From assembly GCA_905221605.1 (NCBI GenBank), contig CAJNDS010002196.1, positions 442,001-506,000 on the forward strand: a stretch of DNA of 64,000 nucleotides, in the 5' to 3' direction. Every line of letters starts with the position of its first letter. Within the stretch, counting starts at the first letter, position 1. Positions 23,481 through 34,128 of the stretch are shown here, piece by piece. Source of the DNA: Symbiodinium natans (Eukaryota; Sar; Dinophyceae; Suessiales; Symbiodiniaceae). Position numbers and translations under genes: made by a program. The notes below the pieces were generated by a model. That model ran no database searches. It was not told the DNA's origin and saw only the letters and a program-made list of their open reading frames with translations.

Positions 23481-23846
23481 GTGCCGAAGGACTTCTGCAA
23501 GCGCATCGCACTTCAGAAACCAATCCCGAAGTGCCGACACTGGATAGTCTCAAATCTGGTTGCGCCTTTGAGCAAAGAACTTTCAATCCGTGCCCTTGAC
23601 CGTTCGCCGCATGAAGGCAAAGTCCTTCAAGGCCGCAGCGTTTCCTGCGATAGTTTGACAGTTCGCACTTGTTGCAGCCACGCAAACACAAGCTTCCCTG
23701 TACTAGCACATCTTTTTGGGGATTCATCGCACATGAAACTGGGACCCTTTATGGGACAGCTTGTGCTAGAGATTTGCGTGCTGAGTGGACGTCACTCCCC
23801 TAGCTACGGCCCACCATGCATCAGAAGCAAGGATCACGCCAAATAA
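23481..23846 (+). CDS. open frame of 121 codons, unrecognised
   Basis: A protein-like frame (…LPKDFCKRIALQKPIPKCR…) open to TAA without ATG start. It may hold an exon. A C9/A20 run lies upstream at 23249-23278. Confidence 0.2.
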   Translation: MPKDFCKRIALQKPIPKCRHWIVSNLVAPLSKELSIRALDRSPHEGKVLQGRSVSCDSLTVRTCCSHANTSFPVLAHLFGDSSHMKLGPFMGQLVLEICVLSGRHSPSYGPPCIRSKDHAK

Positions 23847-24314
23847 CGGCTACAACATGCTACAACCACATCCAACATAACTTTGATTGGAGATTTGGCC
23901 CCTTGCCACCAAGCCATGTCTGGCCAGCCTGGTGCAGGCCTCAGTTCGCAGTTGCCGCGGGCCTGCATCAAAAGCCCAGTTATCTACGTCGATATTGAGT
24001 ATGCAAGACAAGATTGCATATCACAAATGTACATATACTGAATTTGTTATGTGGTATCTTGTAGCTATTTCCTCGTCATTCATGGAGTCACTTCAGTTTA
24101 TATGCCACAGCACAAGCACTGTTGATCAGGGACCTTACGAGACCACCCTTGCAGACGACGTGCATGTATGCTGTTGCTGTGGGTCCTTATTTACCCGCAT
24201 CCCATGAATCTTTGTAATGAAGTCACTGGCAATGCAGGGAATCCCACAAAAAGCAAATGCTCAGTTCCACTGCTGCGCCCTAATGGCAGCGCTTGTGTGT
24301 AGGCTTCTTTGCAG

Positions 24315-24554
24315 GCCCTGAATGAGCAGGAGCCATCTTTACCGCACCTCGAGTCTCATCGCACCACAGCGCGGCATGGACGTTTACAAGGGGCCGTGAA
24401 CCTCAGACCTGTGCGAGAATGCGGCCGAGGTTACCAACCGGTCAGCGGGCAGCGTGATGCGACACAGGCCTTTCTTGGGACTGCCGCAACAAAGAAATTG
24501 CGTGTGGTTTCCAAATATCTGATCTTAGCTTCACGCTTGAAGGCCACAGCTTGA
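24315..24554 (+). CDS. candidate terminal exon, unrecognised
   Basis: A strong acceptor (GGCTTCTTTGCAG) is followed in phase 0 by 79 codons reading ALNEQEPSLPHLESHRTTAR and ending SRLKATA with TGA. Basic and polar; no family recognised. Confidence 0.45.
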   Translation, partial: ALNEQEPSLPHLESHRTTARHGRLQGAVNLRPVRECGRGYQPVSGQRDATQAFLGTAATKKLRVVSKYLILASRLKATA

Positions 24555-26223
24555 ATCTCCCCCTGCGCCACACCTCCCTTTGAAGGCTCTGCCGGAGGAG
24601 AGCGCCTTGAATGAATTCTTACCTCAGCAGGCAAGCAGGGCGTCGAGAAAGAACTCGAGGGCCATTCTTGAAGCGGGCATTGATTCGGTTGCGACAAACC
24701 ATACAGGTCATACAGGCATACAGATACTAAATTTCATCGCGAAACCACATTCATCGCGGCCCCACATTCAAGCAAACATCGCGAAAACAACGCCCGGGTT
24801 TATGAGGAGCTCCAGAGAGGCACACACTTGGCACATTACCTCTTTGAGGGCTCCTGCCCTCTCAACCTTTAGGGTTTTGCGGCTTTGCGTTGGGTGGTAC
24901 CTCTTTTCCACGTTCTCTCTGGTGCCCCCGTATCCCCAGTGCGAACAGCGTAATACGTCAATCTTGCCAGTACTGTAGCAAGACTTGCAAAGCCTGCTAG
25001 AAGCTACAAATGCCCGCTTCCCATGTACGGCTGTTGTCTAATTGTAACTGGCGACTAGGTCCAGCCTCAGCCTTGTCGGGTGACGCGGGTGAGCCCCAAC
25101 CTCAGTGCTTTGATGACTTCGATATGCCCTTCGTACTGAAGGAAGGCACTTGATTGTGCAAATAATTGTGCGAGGCAAAGCGCATCTGGCAAGGGAACAT
25201 GTTGCAGAAGGTGCCTTCCAACATGTTCATGCACTGCGCTGCGACTCAAGGCTCCTCGTTGTGCAGAAGCGACACATACAATGTTGCTTGCTCACCTGCT
25301 TGTCGTCCTTCTGCTACTGGGCTGCAGAACATGCTGAGACGTCTCCTGCGGGCCGCAAGTGTTCTTGTAGCTGACCTTGCCCTGCACTCTTCCTACGCCT
25401 AAGCAGTGTATGTGCACTGACATCTGTGGTTAGGCGCGTAGTCGTTCATTGAACTCATGATCACGTCTCATTGCGCGCGAACAGAATCCCGACACGCAGA
25501 AGAATGTGCACCACGGCCGGGCGAGATTGTCTATTCTTGCTCCGGCTCTTCATTCTGAGGTGGGGTGCTGCTGTGCCCGAGCTGCAGTGTATTTGTTATA
25601 GAGAACAGGACCACATGCATCATCAGTGCTTATTCTGCCGCAATTCTGCCCTTCTACAGCTCCCTAATGGTAGACAGTCCAAGTGTGATGGTGTTTCGTG
25701 GTTGTGTTTGTTGCCGACTAGTGCTCCCGTACCGTAGGATGGTAAAGGACTGCTTTCTCTTGGTTCGGGGGTGGTTTGTGAGATGAGAAGTTTCAACAGC
25801 AGCACGTCTGTTGCGATGACTGGCAGGCTGAAAATAGCTCAAGCATTCATAAACGGAGTGCTCAAGCGAACTCAGCGGGGGTATGCGTTTCGACAGAGTC
25901 CTGTGACCGTTGCCAAAGGATCCTCCTCTGCGTTTTCCTGTGGGTGGGCCGAGACCTTGTGCAGCTGAATGCGTCACGACACTGGGCTGCAGCATTCTCC
26001 CCACACTCCCCTATCTCGTTCCTGTGAAGAATTGTGTCTGGTGGGGTTGTTGCTTCGGTGTCCCTTTCGGTCTTGCACAGCTCCCAGCACCACACGGTGG
26101 AGTTGCGCTGCATAATAGTTCCATTAAAGTCCTAGTTCCAAGAGTGAGAGTCCTTCGACAGATTGAGAGGCATCTCTGAAGATGTGTTACTAAGACTTGT
26201 TATACTGAGCCAGTCCTCAAGCA

Positions 26224-27789
26224 ATGGGAAGCCTGTTGTCATCACCGCCCAGCAGCCGAGCTACCTTTACGGTCGCTTCCGTCGAGGAGCTGCTGGCAAA
26301 AGTACCGCCGCTGACGTTGCCCCCGGCGACCCAGGAGCTGGCCGGGGCTCGCGTGCTCATCATCGGCGGCTCAATCGGCGGGGCAGCAGCCGCTGCGTGC
26401 CTGCGTGCAGCCGGTTTCCGTAACGTCCTCGTTGCAGAGCGCAGTGATGGGCCGCAGCCAGGCGCTGGCATTGGAGTGGACGAAGTGACTGTGGCTGTGC
26501 TCAAAGGCCTCGGCGTGCCACTTGCCGCGGCTGACAAGGCGCCTGCCGGTGGCGTGGTACTGCAGCGCATGCGGTGGGAGGAGGAAAGGCTCGTCTCCGG
26601 CCACACAGTGCTGCGCCAGCCACTTCCATACTTCGCCACGCGGTATGTGCAGCTGCAGCAAGGCCTGCAGCAGATTCTGCCCAGAGACAGCATCAGCTTT
26701 GGACGCAAGGCATTGCGGGTGGAGCGGCGTGGGCATGGAACCGGCGACCTGAACGGCACTGGAGACGCTGCATTGCGCGTGCACTTCTCTTCTGGCGATC
26801 CCATTGATTGCGACCTCTGCATCTGTGCAGATGGCCCACGGTCTGCTTTCCGCGAGCAACTGCAGTTGGAAGATCCAAGAAAGGAGCTGCGTTTTGCTGG
26901 GTACACCGCTTGGAGGGGCATTGTGAAAGAGGACGATCTTCCAGAGCAGACGCGCAACAGCTTGCATTCCACGTATCCCCTATATGGTAATTGCTTGTAC
27001 TTCACAATGCGCGAGTGTGGTGGTGGCCATGCCGTGCTCTATGACCTTGGCGATGGGCTTCTGAACTGGCTCATTTACGAGACTCGTCCAGAGCCTGTCG
27101 CTGAAGCAGGTCGGACGACGAGTGCTGCATCAGACGCGGACGTGAGGCGGTTGCACAGCGAGGCCCGTGACGTTTGGGGTGAGGCCTTAGGAGCTGTCAT
27201 CGAGGCCACGCCCGAGCCTTTCTGGAACGATGTCTATGACATTGCTGAGCCACTGAGCTCTTTGGCAGCTACAGAAGGACCCTTCGCTGGCTGCGCAGCG
27301 CTGCTCGGCGATGCGGCACATCCCGTCACGCCACATATGGCTAAGGGCTCCAATATGGCTGTGCACGATGCATTTGTGCTGGCAGCAGCTGCAAGCAAGG
27401 CATCAACGATTTCAGAGCTCCTTGCCGTTTACTCAGAAGCACGTGCCGAGGAGACCCGCCGCTGCGTGTTGCTATCAAGGCATCTCGGGTGGCTGCGAAA
27501 TGGGCAGCTCCAGCTGAATGCCGCCGAGGGCACCGCAGCAACGCAAGCCGGCCCCCCGCAAGACGAAGCCACATTCCTGCAGCTGCTTGCCAAGGCCTCC
27601 CTGCCCACTCGCACATTGCCCGCCGGCGGCGACTTCGAAGCCGTGTGGCGTCACATCGACGCCCAGCTTCCCGAAGAGCAGCGCGGTTACTTCCTGCAGC
27701 GGCCGCCCGCGGAGGGCCCTGCCGCCATCGTGTCGCCGGTGGCGGCACTGCGCGGCAGTCTGGAGGCCATGACACAACCGAAGTTATGA
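26224..27789 (+). CDS. FAD-dependent monooxygenase (aromatic-ring hydroxylase type), intronless
   Basis: 521 codons, ATG to TGA, one exon. The Rossmann FAD motif GGSIGG lies at 48-53 with VLVAE following as the strand-2 acidic end. The ADGPRS motif is at 202-207 (DG motif of p-hydroxybenzoate-hydroxylase-fold enzymes), GYTAWRG at 226-232, and the second FAD motif LLGDAAHP at 360-367 followed by HMAKGSNMAVHDA. These place it with group A flavin monooxygenases, which hydroxylate aromatic or heteroaromatic rings using NAD(P)H and O2. The substrate cannot be told from sequence. Full length for the family, with no N-terminal targeting signal that I can define. GC content and codon use are uniform. 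Bases just upstream (CCTCAAGCA before the ATG) would suit trans-splicing. Confidence 0.93.
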   Translation: MGSLLSSPPSSRATFTVASVEELLAKVPPLTLPPATQELAGARVLIIGGSIGGAAAAACLRAAGFRNVLVAERSDGPQPGAGIGVDEVTVAVLKGLGVPLAAADKAPAGGVVLQRMRWEEERLVSGHTVLRQPLPYFATRYVQLQQGLQQILPRDSISFGRKALRVERRGHGTGDLNGTGDAALRVHFSSGDPIDCDLCICADGPRSAFREQLQLEDPRKELRFAGYTAWRGIVKEDDLPEQTRNSLHSTYPLYGNCLYFTMRECGGGHAVLYDLGDGLLNWLIYETRPEPVAEAGRTTSAASDADVRRLHSEARDVWGEALGAVIEATPEPFWNDVYDIAEPLSSLAATEGPFAGCAALLGDAAHPVTPHMAKGSNMAVHDAFVLAAAASKASTISELLAVYSEARAEETRRCVLLSRHLGWLRNGQLQLNAAEGTAATQAGPPQDEATFLQLLAKASLPTRTLPAGGDFEAVWRHIDAQLPEEQRGYFLQRPPAEGPAAIVSPVAALRGSLEAMTQPKL

Positions 27790-28460
27790 TCTGCCCATGG
27801 AAAACCTTCTGATGCCCCAGTTAAGCCCTAAGTTAATCGGAACCTTGAAGGGAACCGGGAAGAAACTTCTCGGAGCCGGCAAACTGTCGTCAGAAAGTAG
27901 GCGGTTCTGCGAGGGAAGAGCGATCTGTCATTGCGAGGGCTTGGGGCTTAGGGACATTTGCTTGTTGTAGGTTCTATAGTTGTTGTATACAGTCATGAAT
28001 CGTTTTTGACGATTAGCCCCCCCAAGAAGCACCCCACCTTTTCACTCACCAATAAGTTCTGTTTCAGAAAACAAACGACACTCACCAAAAATCTGTAAGA
28101 ATACTGTTCTTGAAGCCGAAGCCCGAAGCCCTATAAGCCTTAAACCCTAAACGGGGAACGGGCGCTTCACGATCCAGACAACTTGCGCTGCGCGAAGAAG
28201 CCCTTGCAACTAAAACAAGAAGCCGAAGCCTGCGCCCTCCGTGTCAAGGGAGATAAACTTGGACCGTTGAGGATGTACCCCTAAGGGGTTGACCTTATTA
28301 TACTCCTGCTTTCGGTGAGGGGAACCTTTCAAAGGGTCCCCAACCCCAAGGTATTACCTTATAAGGGTCGATGGTTGAATCCCATGACCGTAAGCTGTAA
28401 ACCCCAAACCTTCAAACCCAAACGCCCTATAAGACCCCAAGACAGCAAGACCCTCATTGG

Positions 28461-28908
28461 GCAGGTGGCGTGCGTGAACCACGTGTCCCGTGAGACGAGC
28501 GACGTGGCGAGGCTTGCTCGCTTCTATGAGGAGGTGCTGGGCTTCGAGCGGCTGCCGCGCCCCGACTTTGGCTTTGGTGGGGTTTGGCTCCGGCTCCCTG
28601 GCGCGGGCAATCAGGCGCTTCACATCATCGAGGCAGACCCAGAGCTTCGGCGCCGGGAAGTCCCCGAGACTGCCGCCTTAAGGCCGCTAAGGGACTCCTG
28701 GCTCTTGGGCGGCTTGCCGGAGCGGCACATCCGCAGGAGCCACCACATCGCCCTCACTGTACCCGACATCGAAGCAGCTCGAAGCACCTTGCAGGCCCAC
28801 GGCCTGCGTTTTGCAGAAGCGCGTGTGCCAGGCAAGCCAATCGTGCAACTCTTTTTGTACGACCCTGACGGAAATGGCGTGGAGATTGGCAACTTTGACG
28901 CGCAATGA
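28461..28908 (+). CDS. VOC / glyoxalase-fold metalloprotein, last exon
   Basis: 148 in-frame codons to TGA after the acceptor CATTGGGCAG. It is a complete two-module VOC (vicinal oxygen chelate) domain: NHVSRET with FYEEVLGFE, LHIIE, SHHIALTVPDIEAA, and DPDGNGVEIGNF. The four usual metal ligands are present (His of NHVS, Glu of LHIIE, second His of SHH, Glu of VEIG). The family includes glyoxalase I, extradiol dioxygenases and fosfomycin-resistance-like enzymes; the reaction here is unknown. An ATG at 28384 is in frame, but the bases between it and 28460 are CCCTAAA-like repeat, so I think the true start is an upstream exon. Confidence 0.85.
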
Positions 28909-29557
28909 CTCGCGGAAATGTGCTACAAACAGCGGCACAAGTTGCGGCCTCCTTCGGTAGCCGGGTAGCCATGCTGCACCCCAAATGGGATCTTGAAGCA
29001 TGTCAAGAACTGGTCGGACGGCATCATGCGCATGTAGATGGCGTCTGTTAATTTGGGCAGAATCGTTGTGGGCTCGTACTCATGCAAATGTGCATCCTAG
29101 ACTGCCGAGACACACACACACAAGTTGTCTTTCGTGGATTGCACGGTTGACACACGAGGCTACGACAATGCGCAGCGAGCGCAAACCACTCCTGCAGAGT
29201 TCCCGCGCTACAACAGCTGCGGAGGATGTGAGGCTGGCTGTCGGGGCTGGTAGTCGCGACTCAGATAGGCCCGCAAATTTCTAAGCTGGGGAAGCGCCGC
29301 GCATCAACTCCAGCAGGGTTGAGTAGTGTTACCGCTTTTGGGCAGATTTTGCGCGAGTCTAGGCGCTGTGAAATTGGCCAGGAGGGCAACAAGACAAACG
29401 ACGAGCTGAGACAGTCGCGGGGCTCATGAGGTTTCGGTGTTGAGGACTTGGTTGGGTGCATGTCGCATTCCCTGAAAGCCTAAGCCTCGGCTGTACAAGT
29501 CTCTCCAGGTTTGTGGAGCCCTTGAAGATGCATTCCTCATAGCCTAAACCAAATCAG

Positions 29558-29864
29558 AGACCTACCAGGTGGGGAACTTGAGAGACGAAGCAGCGACAGG
29601 CTTTCGCAGCTTCCCGGGGCACCGAGGGAGGAGGTGCACAGAGTGGCATCTGAGGTGTATACATCCCTGCTTCAACTTGAGTTTTGTCGTGCGCTCAGTA
29701 AGGAAGCAGAGCAGGCTGTTGCAGCGGAAAGACATGGAGTGATTCAACCCGCATGTCCTGAATCCTGGTGGGTATACGTCTCCAAGAGACCGGGGAGAGA
29801 TCGAAGGATTCGGGTGATTGCTCTTGTCATTGTCGACGGGTTTGTTGTTGCTGGCCGCAGTTAA
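29558..29864 (+). CDS. candidate terminal exon, unrecognised
   Basis: About 100 open codons after an AAATCAG acceptor (a second AG at 29568 is possible). It reads QLPGAPREEVHRVASEVYTS, then LSKEAEQAVAAERHG, and ends in a hydrophobic strand VIALVIVDGFVVAGRS with TAA. High content of charged helical residues makes it convincing as coding. Family unknown. Confidence 0.5.
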
Positions 29865-30489
29865 TCGTATGACTGGAGCTGGAAACCAATGGAAAGCTTT
29901 GCTCTGGAAGGGAGGGTCGGGCCTGTGCCCTGACCATATTTTCGACACGCTGCCAGATGCTGCCAGTAGAGCCCCATTCCCAGGTCCTGAACTGGGAGCG
30001 CTACAACAAGGACCATGGTTTTAAGCCCGGCCCTCATTGCGGGCACCGGGCTGTGATGACCAAACGAAGATAGGCTCTGGCTGGACCTGGACAGGTGAAG
30101 GGGCCCCTCCGTTTGACACAGACCCCCAAAATCTTGAACCCTTCTGAAAGCCTGGGTGCCCGGAACAGAGGGCATTTGACACGCTAACCCCTGACCTGAC
30201 CACACTAGCAATCGCCTCGCAGAGGCTGGTCTACTTCCCCTCCCGTGCTGGCCCTCGAGGCTGTGACAGGGCTTGGGATACTTTTACAGGTCTGGGGGGG
30301 TGGGTTCCTGGTTTAGGGTTTCGGGTTTAGGGACCCGCAAGTCATTATCAGCAGAACGCTGCTGCGGGAGGGTGACTTGTGTGCATTGAGGGTGTGCAAC
30401 ACATTAGCACAGCATGGAGCCACGCGCACAGAGCCATTATTACTTTCGTTGCATCTACGTGGACCTCCACTCGCTTGTGACTAGTTTTC

Positions 30490-30830
30490 CGCAACCCTAA
30501 ACCTTGAAACCTCAAACGGTGGAACCCTGAACCCCAGACCCTTCAGCCTTAACCTGATAAGCTGAAACTCTAAGGCCCCAGGCCCGTAAACTCCCACTTC
30601 CCCGACTCCTGAAAATCCTACATCTAGACCCTACAGTAAAAGCCTCTCAGCCCTAAACCCCAATAACCGTAGCAACCCAAAAGCCCTAAACCGCAACAAC
30701 TGATAACAAAAAACATTCTGAACCCTCAAACCTGAAGAGCCCAAACCCCAAAAGCCTCTAAACCTTAAACTCTAGAAACCCCCGCAAGCCCTACCCTGCA
30801 CCGTAAATAGCCCGAAGTCTTTAACCGCAA
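30490..30830. repeat. degenerate CCCTAAA-type tract
   Basis: C-rich telomere-like units, strongly diverged, 5' of the candidate exon at 31050. Confidence 0.6.
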
Positions 30831-31045
30831 GCCTCAAATCAGGAGCCAACGCCTTATCAATGTCGTTGGTGTGTCCGGTTGTTGCAAAATTGTTGTTCGT
30901 AATCGCAGGCGAGTTAGCAACCCATCTCGAGCGGGAAACACGTCCGGGCATCAGACGAACCAATATACTCACAAGTGGCCCTATCCGTTCATCGTCTCGT
31001 TGAAGAGTGAAACACAATTTTGCACCACCTGTGCGAAGGCCGTAA

Positions 31046-31140
31046 TTTTAACGCTACCCGACCCGCCTCGGCCCGGCCCAGCGCATCCGCGTGAGCATGG
31101 TGATTCCGCAGCGCCCAAGTCGTTGGACCCCAAGCAATGA
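31046..31140 (+). CDS. candidate terminal exon between CCCTAAA and TTTAGGG tracts
   Basis: The frame reads TLPDPPRPGPAHPREHGDSA and ends DPKQ with TGA, G-rich in first codon position. Its first 30 bases are nearly repeated at 33752 in the same frame (TLRDPPRP). A TTTAGGG array follows at once. Confidence 0.3.
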
Positions 31141-31300
31141 GGGTTGGGTTTAGGGTTTAGGGTTTAGGGTTTAGGGTTCCGGGTTTATGGTTTATGGTTT
31201 GGGGTTTAGGGTTGAGGGTTAGTTTAGGATTGAGGGCTTAGGGCTCAAGGTTCACGCTTTGGGGTTTAGGGTTTTTTTGGGTTTAGGGTTCAAGAGACGG
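31141..31300. repeat. TTTAGGG-type array
   Basis: Perfect and variant G-rich heptamers starting with GTTGGGTTTAGGG. Confidence 0.9.
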
Positions 31301-31336
31301 TTCGGTTTGGCTTGATCGTAGGGTTGAGCCAGGCCC

Positions 31337-31700
31337 CTCAGGGGGGGGTAGGGGGGGTCGGGGGCGAAGGGGGAAGGGGGGGGGGGGGGGGTGGGGGGAG
31401 GGGGGGGGGGAGGGGGGGAGGGGGGGGGGGGGAGGGGGGGGGAGGGGTGGGGGGGGGTAGGGGAGGGGGGGTTTAGGGTTTAGGTTCAGCTTAGACTTTT
31501 CGGCTCGTGTAATGCTCACACCAGTTGAGCCGCTCACCAATATTTTGGTGGCTTCTGGGAAAAGGGGAGGGCGCGGGGGGGGAGGAGGGGCCGGCAAGGT
31601 GGGTGGCCGGAAAAGGGGGGGGGCCCTGCGGGGGGGGGGGGGGGGGGGGGAAGGGGAGTGCCAGGGCGGGTGGTGGGGGGAAAAGGGTTTAGGGTTTAGG
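31337..31700. repeat. poly(G) tracts with quadruplex potential
   Basis: Two blocks of long G runs (31337-31470 and 31565-31680) separated by a short TTTAGGG stretch and a unique segment. Runs of nine or more G occur repeatedly. Confidence 0.9.
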
Positions 31701-32059
31701 GATACTATGGGGCCTGAATACTTCGAGTCCGAAAAAGGGCTTTGAGTGTGGGGGGAGGATTTGGAGGGGGGTGCCTGTTCTCACAACCTATACACCTCTG
31801 GCCCGAGGCCTCGGCGGATTCTTGAACTGCACTGTGAAATATTGTGCACCGTTCTTGCGCCATACCTTGCAATCGGTGGCCACTCAGCCGGCAAAAGAAT
31901 TCCGGTGGCCGAATCCTAAACTTTCTTCAACTCCGTTGTAGCAGTGTGAACCTAGACGACGTTTTTTTGCCACTACGAGTTGCAACATCAGTTGCCTCCG
32001 ATCATGGGAGGCCTTGTCTTTCTACTTACAAAGGCACTTCCACCCCCTAAACCCCAAAC

Positions 32060-32155
32060 CTCAACTTCTACGCCTCTTGAACCGAAAGGTGAGGCGCCTG
32101 TGAATATCTCAGCGTGGTGGCTGCCGGCGCCCTCCCGAGGCAAGCATCGTTGAAG
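32060..32155 (+). CDS. candidate terminal exon after CCCTAAA tract
   Basis: Reads QTSTSTPLEPKGEAPVNISA, then WWLPAPSRGKHR and TGA. The first codons overlap the repeat. A short TTTAGGG-like piece lies at about 32212. Confidence 0.3.
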
Positions 32156-32483
32156 GCTGTCGTAGGCCACTTCTGGATCTTCGGATTCAGGAGTGGTAGT
32201 CTTGCTTTCGCTTAGGGTTTGCAGGGGCACCTATTGCTTGGCAGCATTTCAATGTTCTGTTCTCGTTGCCCAAATGGGCGAATGCCCTGAGAACTTGACA
32301 GGGTTGTTTTCGCTTTGTGTATGTACAACAAAAGCAAGAAACCTGTATATCTACGTATATGACATATATTATATATATATAATACATATACATATATATA
32401 TATATATAGATATATGTCGTATAAGCAAAATAACAATACCTGTAATAAGCACGTAAAAAAGCACTGTTGTGTACACTGCACCG

Positions 32484-32642
32484 TAGGAGGACATAGGTTC
32501 AGATCTGGGGGGCCCTTGCGCCGTAGGAGGAAAGCCTGCGCCCCGCATCGTGGTCATGCATGGCGTTGGGGCAAACTGCAACCATTGCGGCGTCCAGAGC
32601 ACCTGCTACCTGAGCCTCGGCATTGAGAGCTACCGCGCATAG
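32484..32642 (+). CDS. candidate terminal exon with Cys motif, unrecognised
   Basis: Reads GGKPAPRIVVMHGVGANCNH, then CGVQSTCYLSLGIESYRA and TAG. Good codon composition; Cys spacing C-x2-C-x5-C. An AG acceptor (ACCGTAG) is used at either of two direct-repeat copies of CGTAGGAGGA. A (TA)n tract at 32368-32412 lies upstream. Confidence 0.45.
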
Positions 32643-33240
32643 GGTTCCGTGGCTTTGGGATTTTTCTGTTTTGGTTCGTGGGAGGATGCTCTGGATTCGG
32701 AGTGCACGATTTGCTAAACACAGCGTAGCAGGATCGGCTGCGCGAACCCTGCACTGCAGTGGTTCACTGACAGTTCTTGTCCTTGTGTACTCTAGTCACT
32801 AGAGCTTCCCAAACCTTAACGCCTATGAAGCCGGGATCCCTAGAAGCCCAAGCTTTACCAACTCGTGATGGTGTCGTTGGTTCTGGAGTCCCGAGGCTGC
32901 GATCAATGGGCCACCGACTTACCTTGCAGGGTTTAGGGGTCTAACTCTGGGTCGAAGGGTTGACAGTTCTTATGGTTGTTGAATCAGCTCTTAGCCTGAC
33001 CATGGGGAAGTACTCCGCAGCTTGAACTGAAAGCTTGGCAAGTGGGCAAATCTCCATTCGCAAACATCCTGGGAGAGTGAAGAACAGCTGGAGAAGGAGG
33101 AAGAGGGACGAAGCAGCCAAGCATACATCGGCACCCGATCGATGGGAACTGCAGCTTCACCGTACAAATCTTCCCATCACCCTAAACCCTCAACACCTTT
33201 CCACTTCCACTCCTCCGACCCAAACTTTGAGTCCTAAACC

Positions 33241-33412
33241 CTATAAGCCCTAAACCGCCAACCCCCGAAACCCTAAACCCTAAACCCTAAACCCTAAACC
33301 CTAAACCCTAAACCCTAAACCCTAAACCCTAAACCCTAAACCCTAAACCCTAAACCCTAAACCCTAAACCCTAAACCCTAAACCCTAAACCCTAAACCCT
33401 AAACCCTAACCC
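33241..33412. repeat. CCCTAAA array
   Basis: About 20 perfect CCCTAAA heptamers with diverged left edge. Confidence 0.97.
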
Positions 33413-33458
33413 CAAGCCAGCCTCCTCCCCAAAGGTTTCAGCTGCCTCACTCCCAGTG

Positions 33459-33525
33459 CCCGGGATGCTGGGCTGTCGGGGCCTTCGAGCCACCCGGAGT
33501 CCCAGCAGATATGGTTTCAGGGCTT
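33459..33525 (+). CDS. candidate exon between CCCTAAA and TTTAGGG arrays
   Basis: Reads SQCPGCWAVGAFEPPGVPAD after the CAAAGGTTTCAG acceptor (33439). It is followed by GCTTTAAGG, possibly a GC donor, at the start of a G-rich telomere-like array. Confidence 0.35.
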
Positions 33526-33540
33526 TAAGGGGCTTAAGGG

Positions 33541-33668
33541 GTTTGAGGGTTTAAGGCTTTGAGGGTTTAGGGTTTCAAGGTTTGAGGATTTAGGGTTTTA
33601 GGGTTTGAGGGTTTAGGGTTTTAGGGTCTTCGGGTTTAGGGTTTAGGAGGTTTAGGGTTTAGGAGGTT
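33541..33668. repeat. TTTAGGG-type array
   Basis: G-rich heptamers and variants, inverted relative to the array at 33241-33412. Confidence 0.9.
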
Positions 33669-34028
33669 TCTGGACAGTGGGGTTGTACCCTTTTTCTGAT
33701 ATGAATCGTGGGTCTAGTCGGGTGGGTTCTTTGGGAGGATTGTAGTTTATTAATTTTCACGCTACGCGACCCGCCTCGGCCTCAAATGGGTACCCCCCGA
33801 GGAAACCGGGGTCCGCAAGCAGACGGTTCGCCAGGGTCCCAGCCCCCCCCTTCCCCCCCCCCCCTGCCCCCCCCTTTTGCCCCCCCTTCCCCTGCCCTGG
33901 GTCCAGGTTAGGAATTGGGGTTCGGGCCTTGGTCTGTAGTGCAGCGCCGAGGTGCTTTGATGTTTATGAAGTCTAAAACCCACGACAGCCCCCTTGTGTA
34001 AATCGCCGCAAACAACATAAACGTACTG

Positions 34029-34128
34029 GTTATTCGTAGAAATTGGGGGAATGAGGTACCCTACAGAACCCCTTAAAGGGTACATATGGGACATAAGAAA
34101 TTTCATTCCCTCATTCCCCACGAATAAC
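34029..34128. mobile_element. 100-bp inverted-repeat element (MITE-like)
   Basis: Begins GTTATTCGT and ends ACGAATAAC, its exact reverse complement. A second inner inverted pair (GGGGGAATGAGG / CCTCATTCCCC) follows. No coding. No clear target duplication. Confidence 0.55.

Noticed and set aside
28384-28460. N-terminal extension of the VOC protein from the ATG at 28384
   Set aside because: The codons are CCCTAAA-like repeat (TFKPKRPIRPQ), and a good acceptor lies at 28460.
31337-31700. Pro- and Gly-rich open frames on both strands
   Set aside because: They derive from poly(G) tracts.
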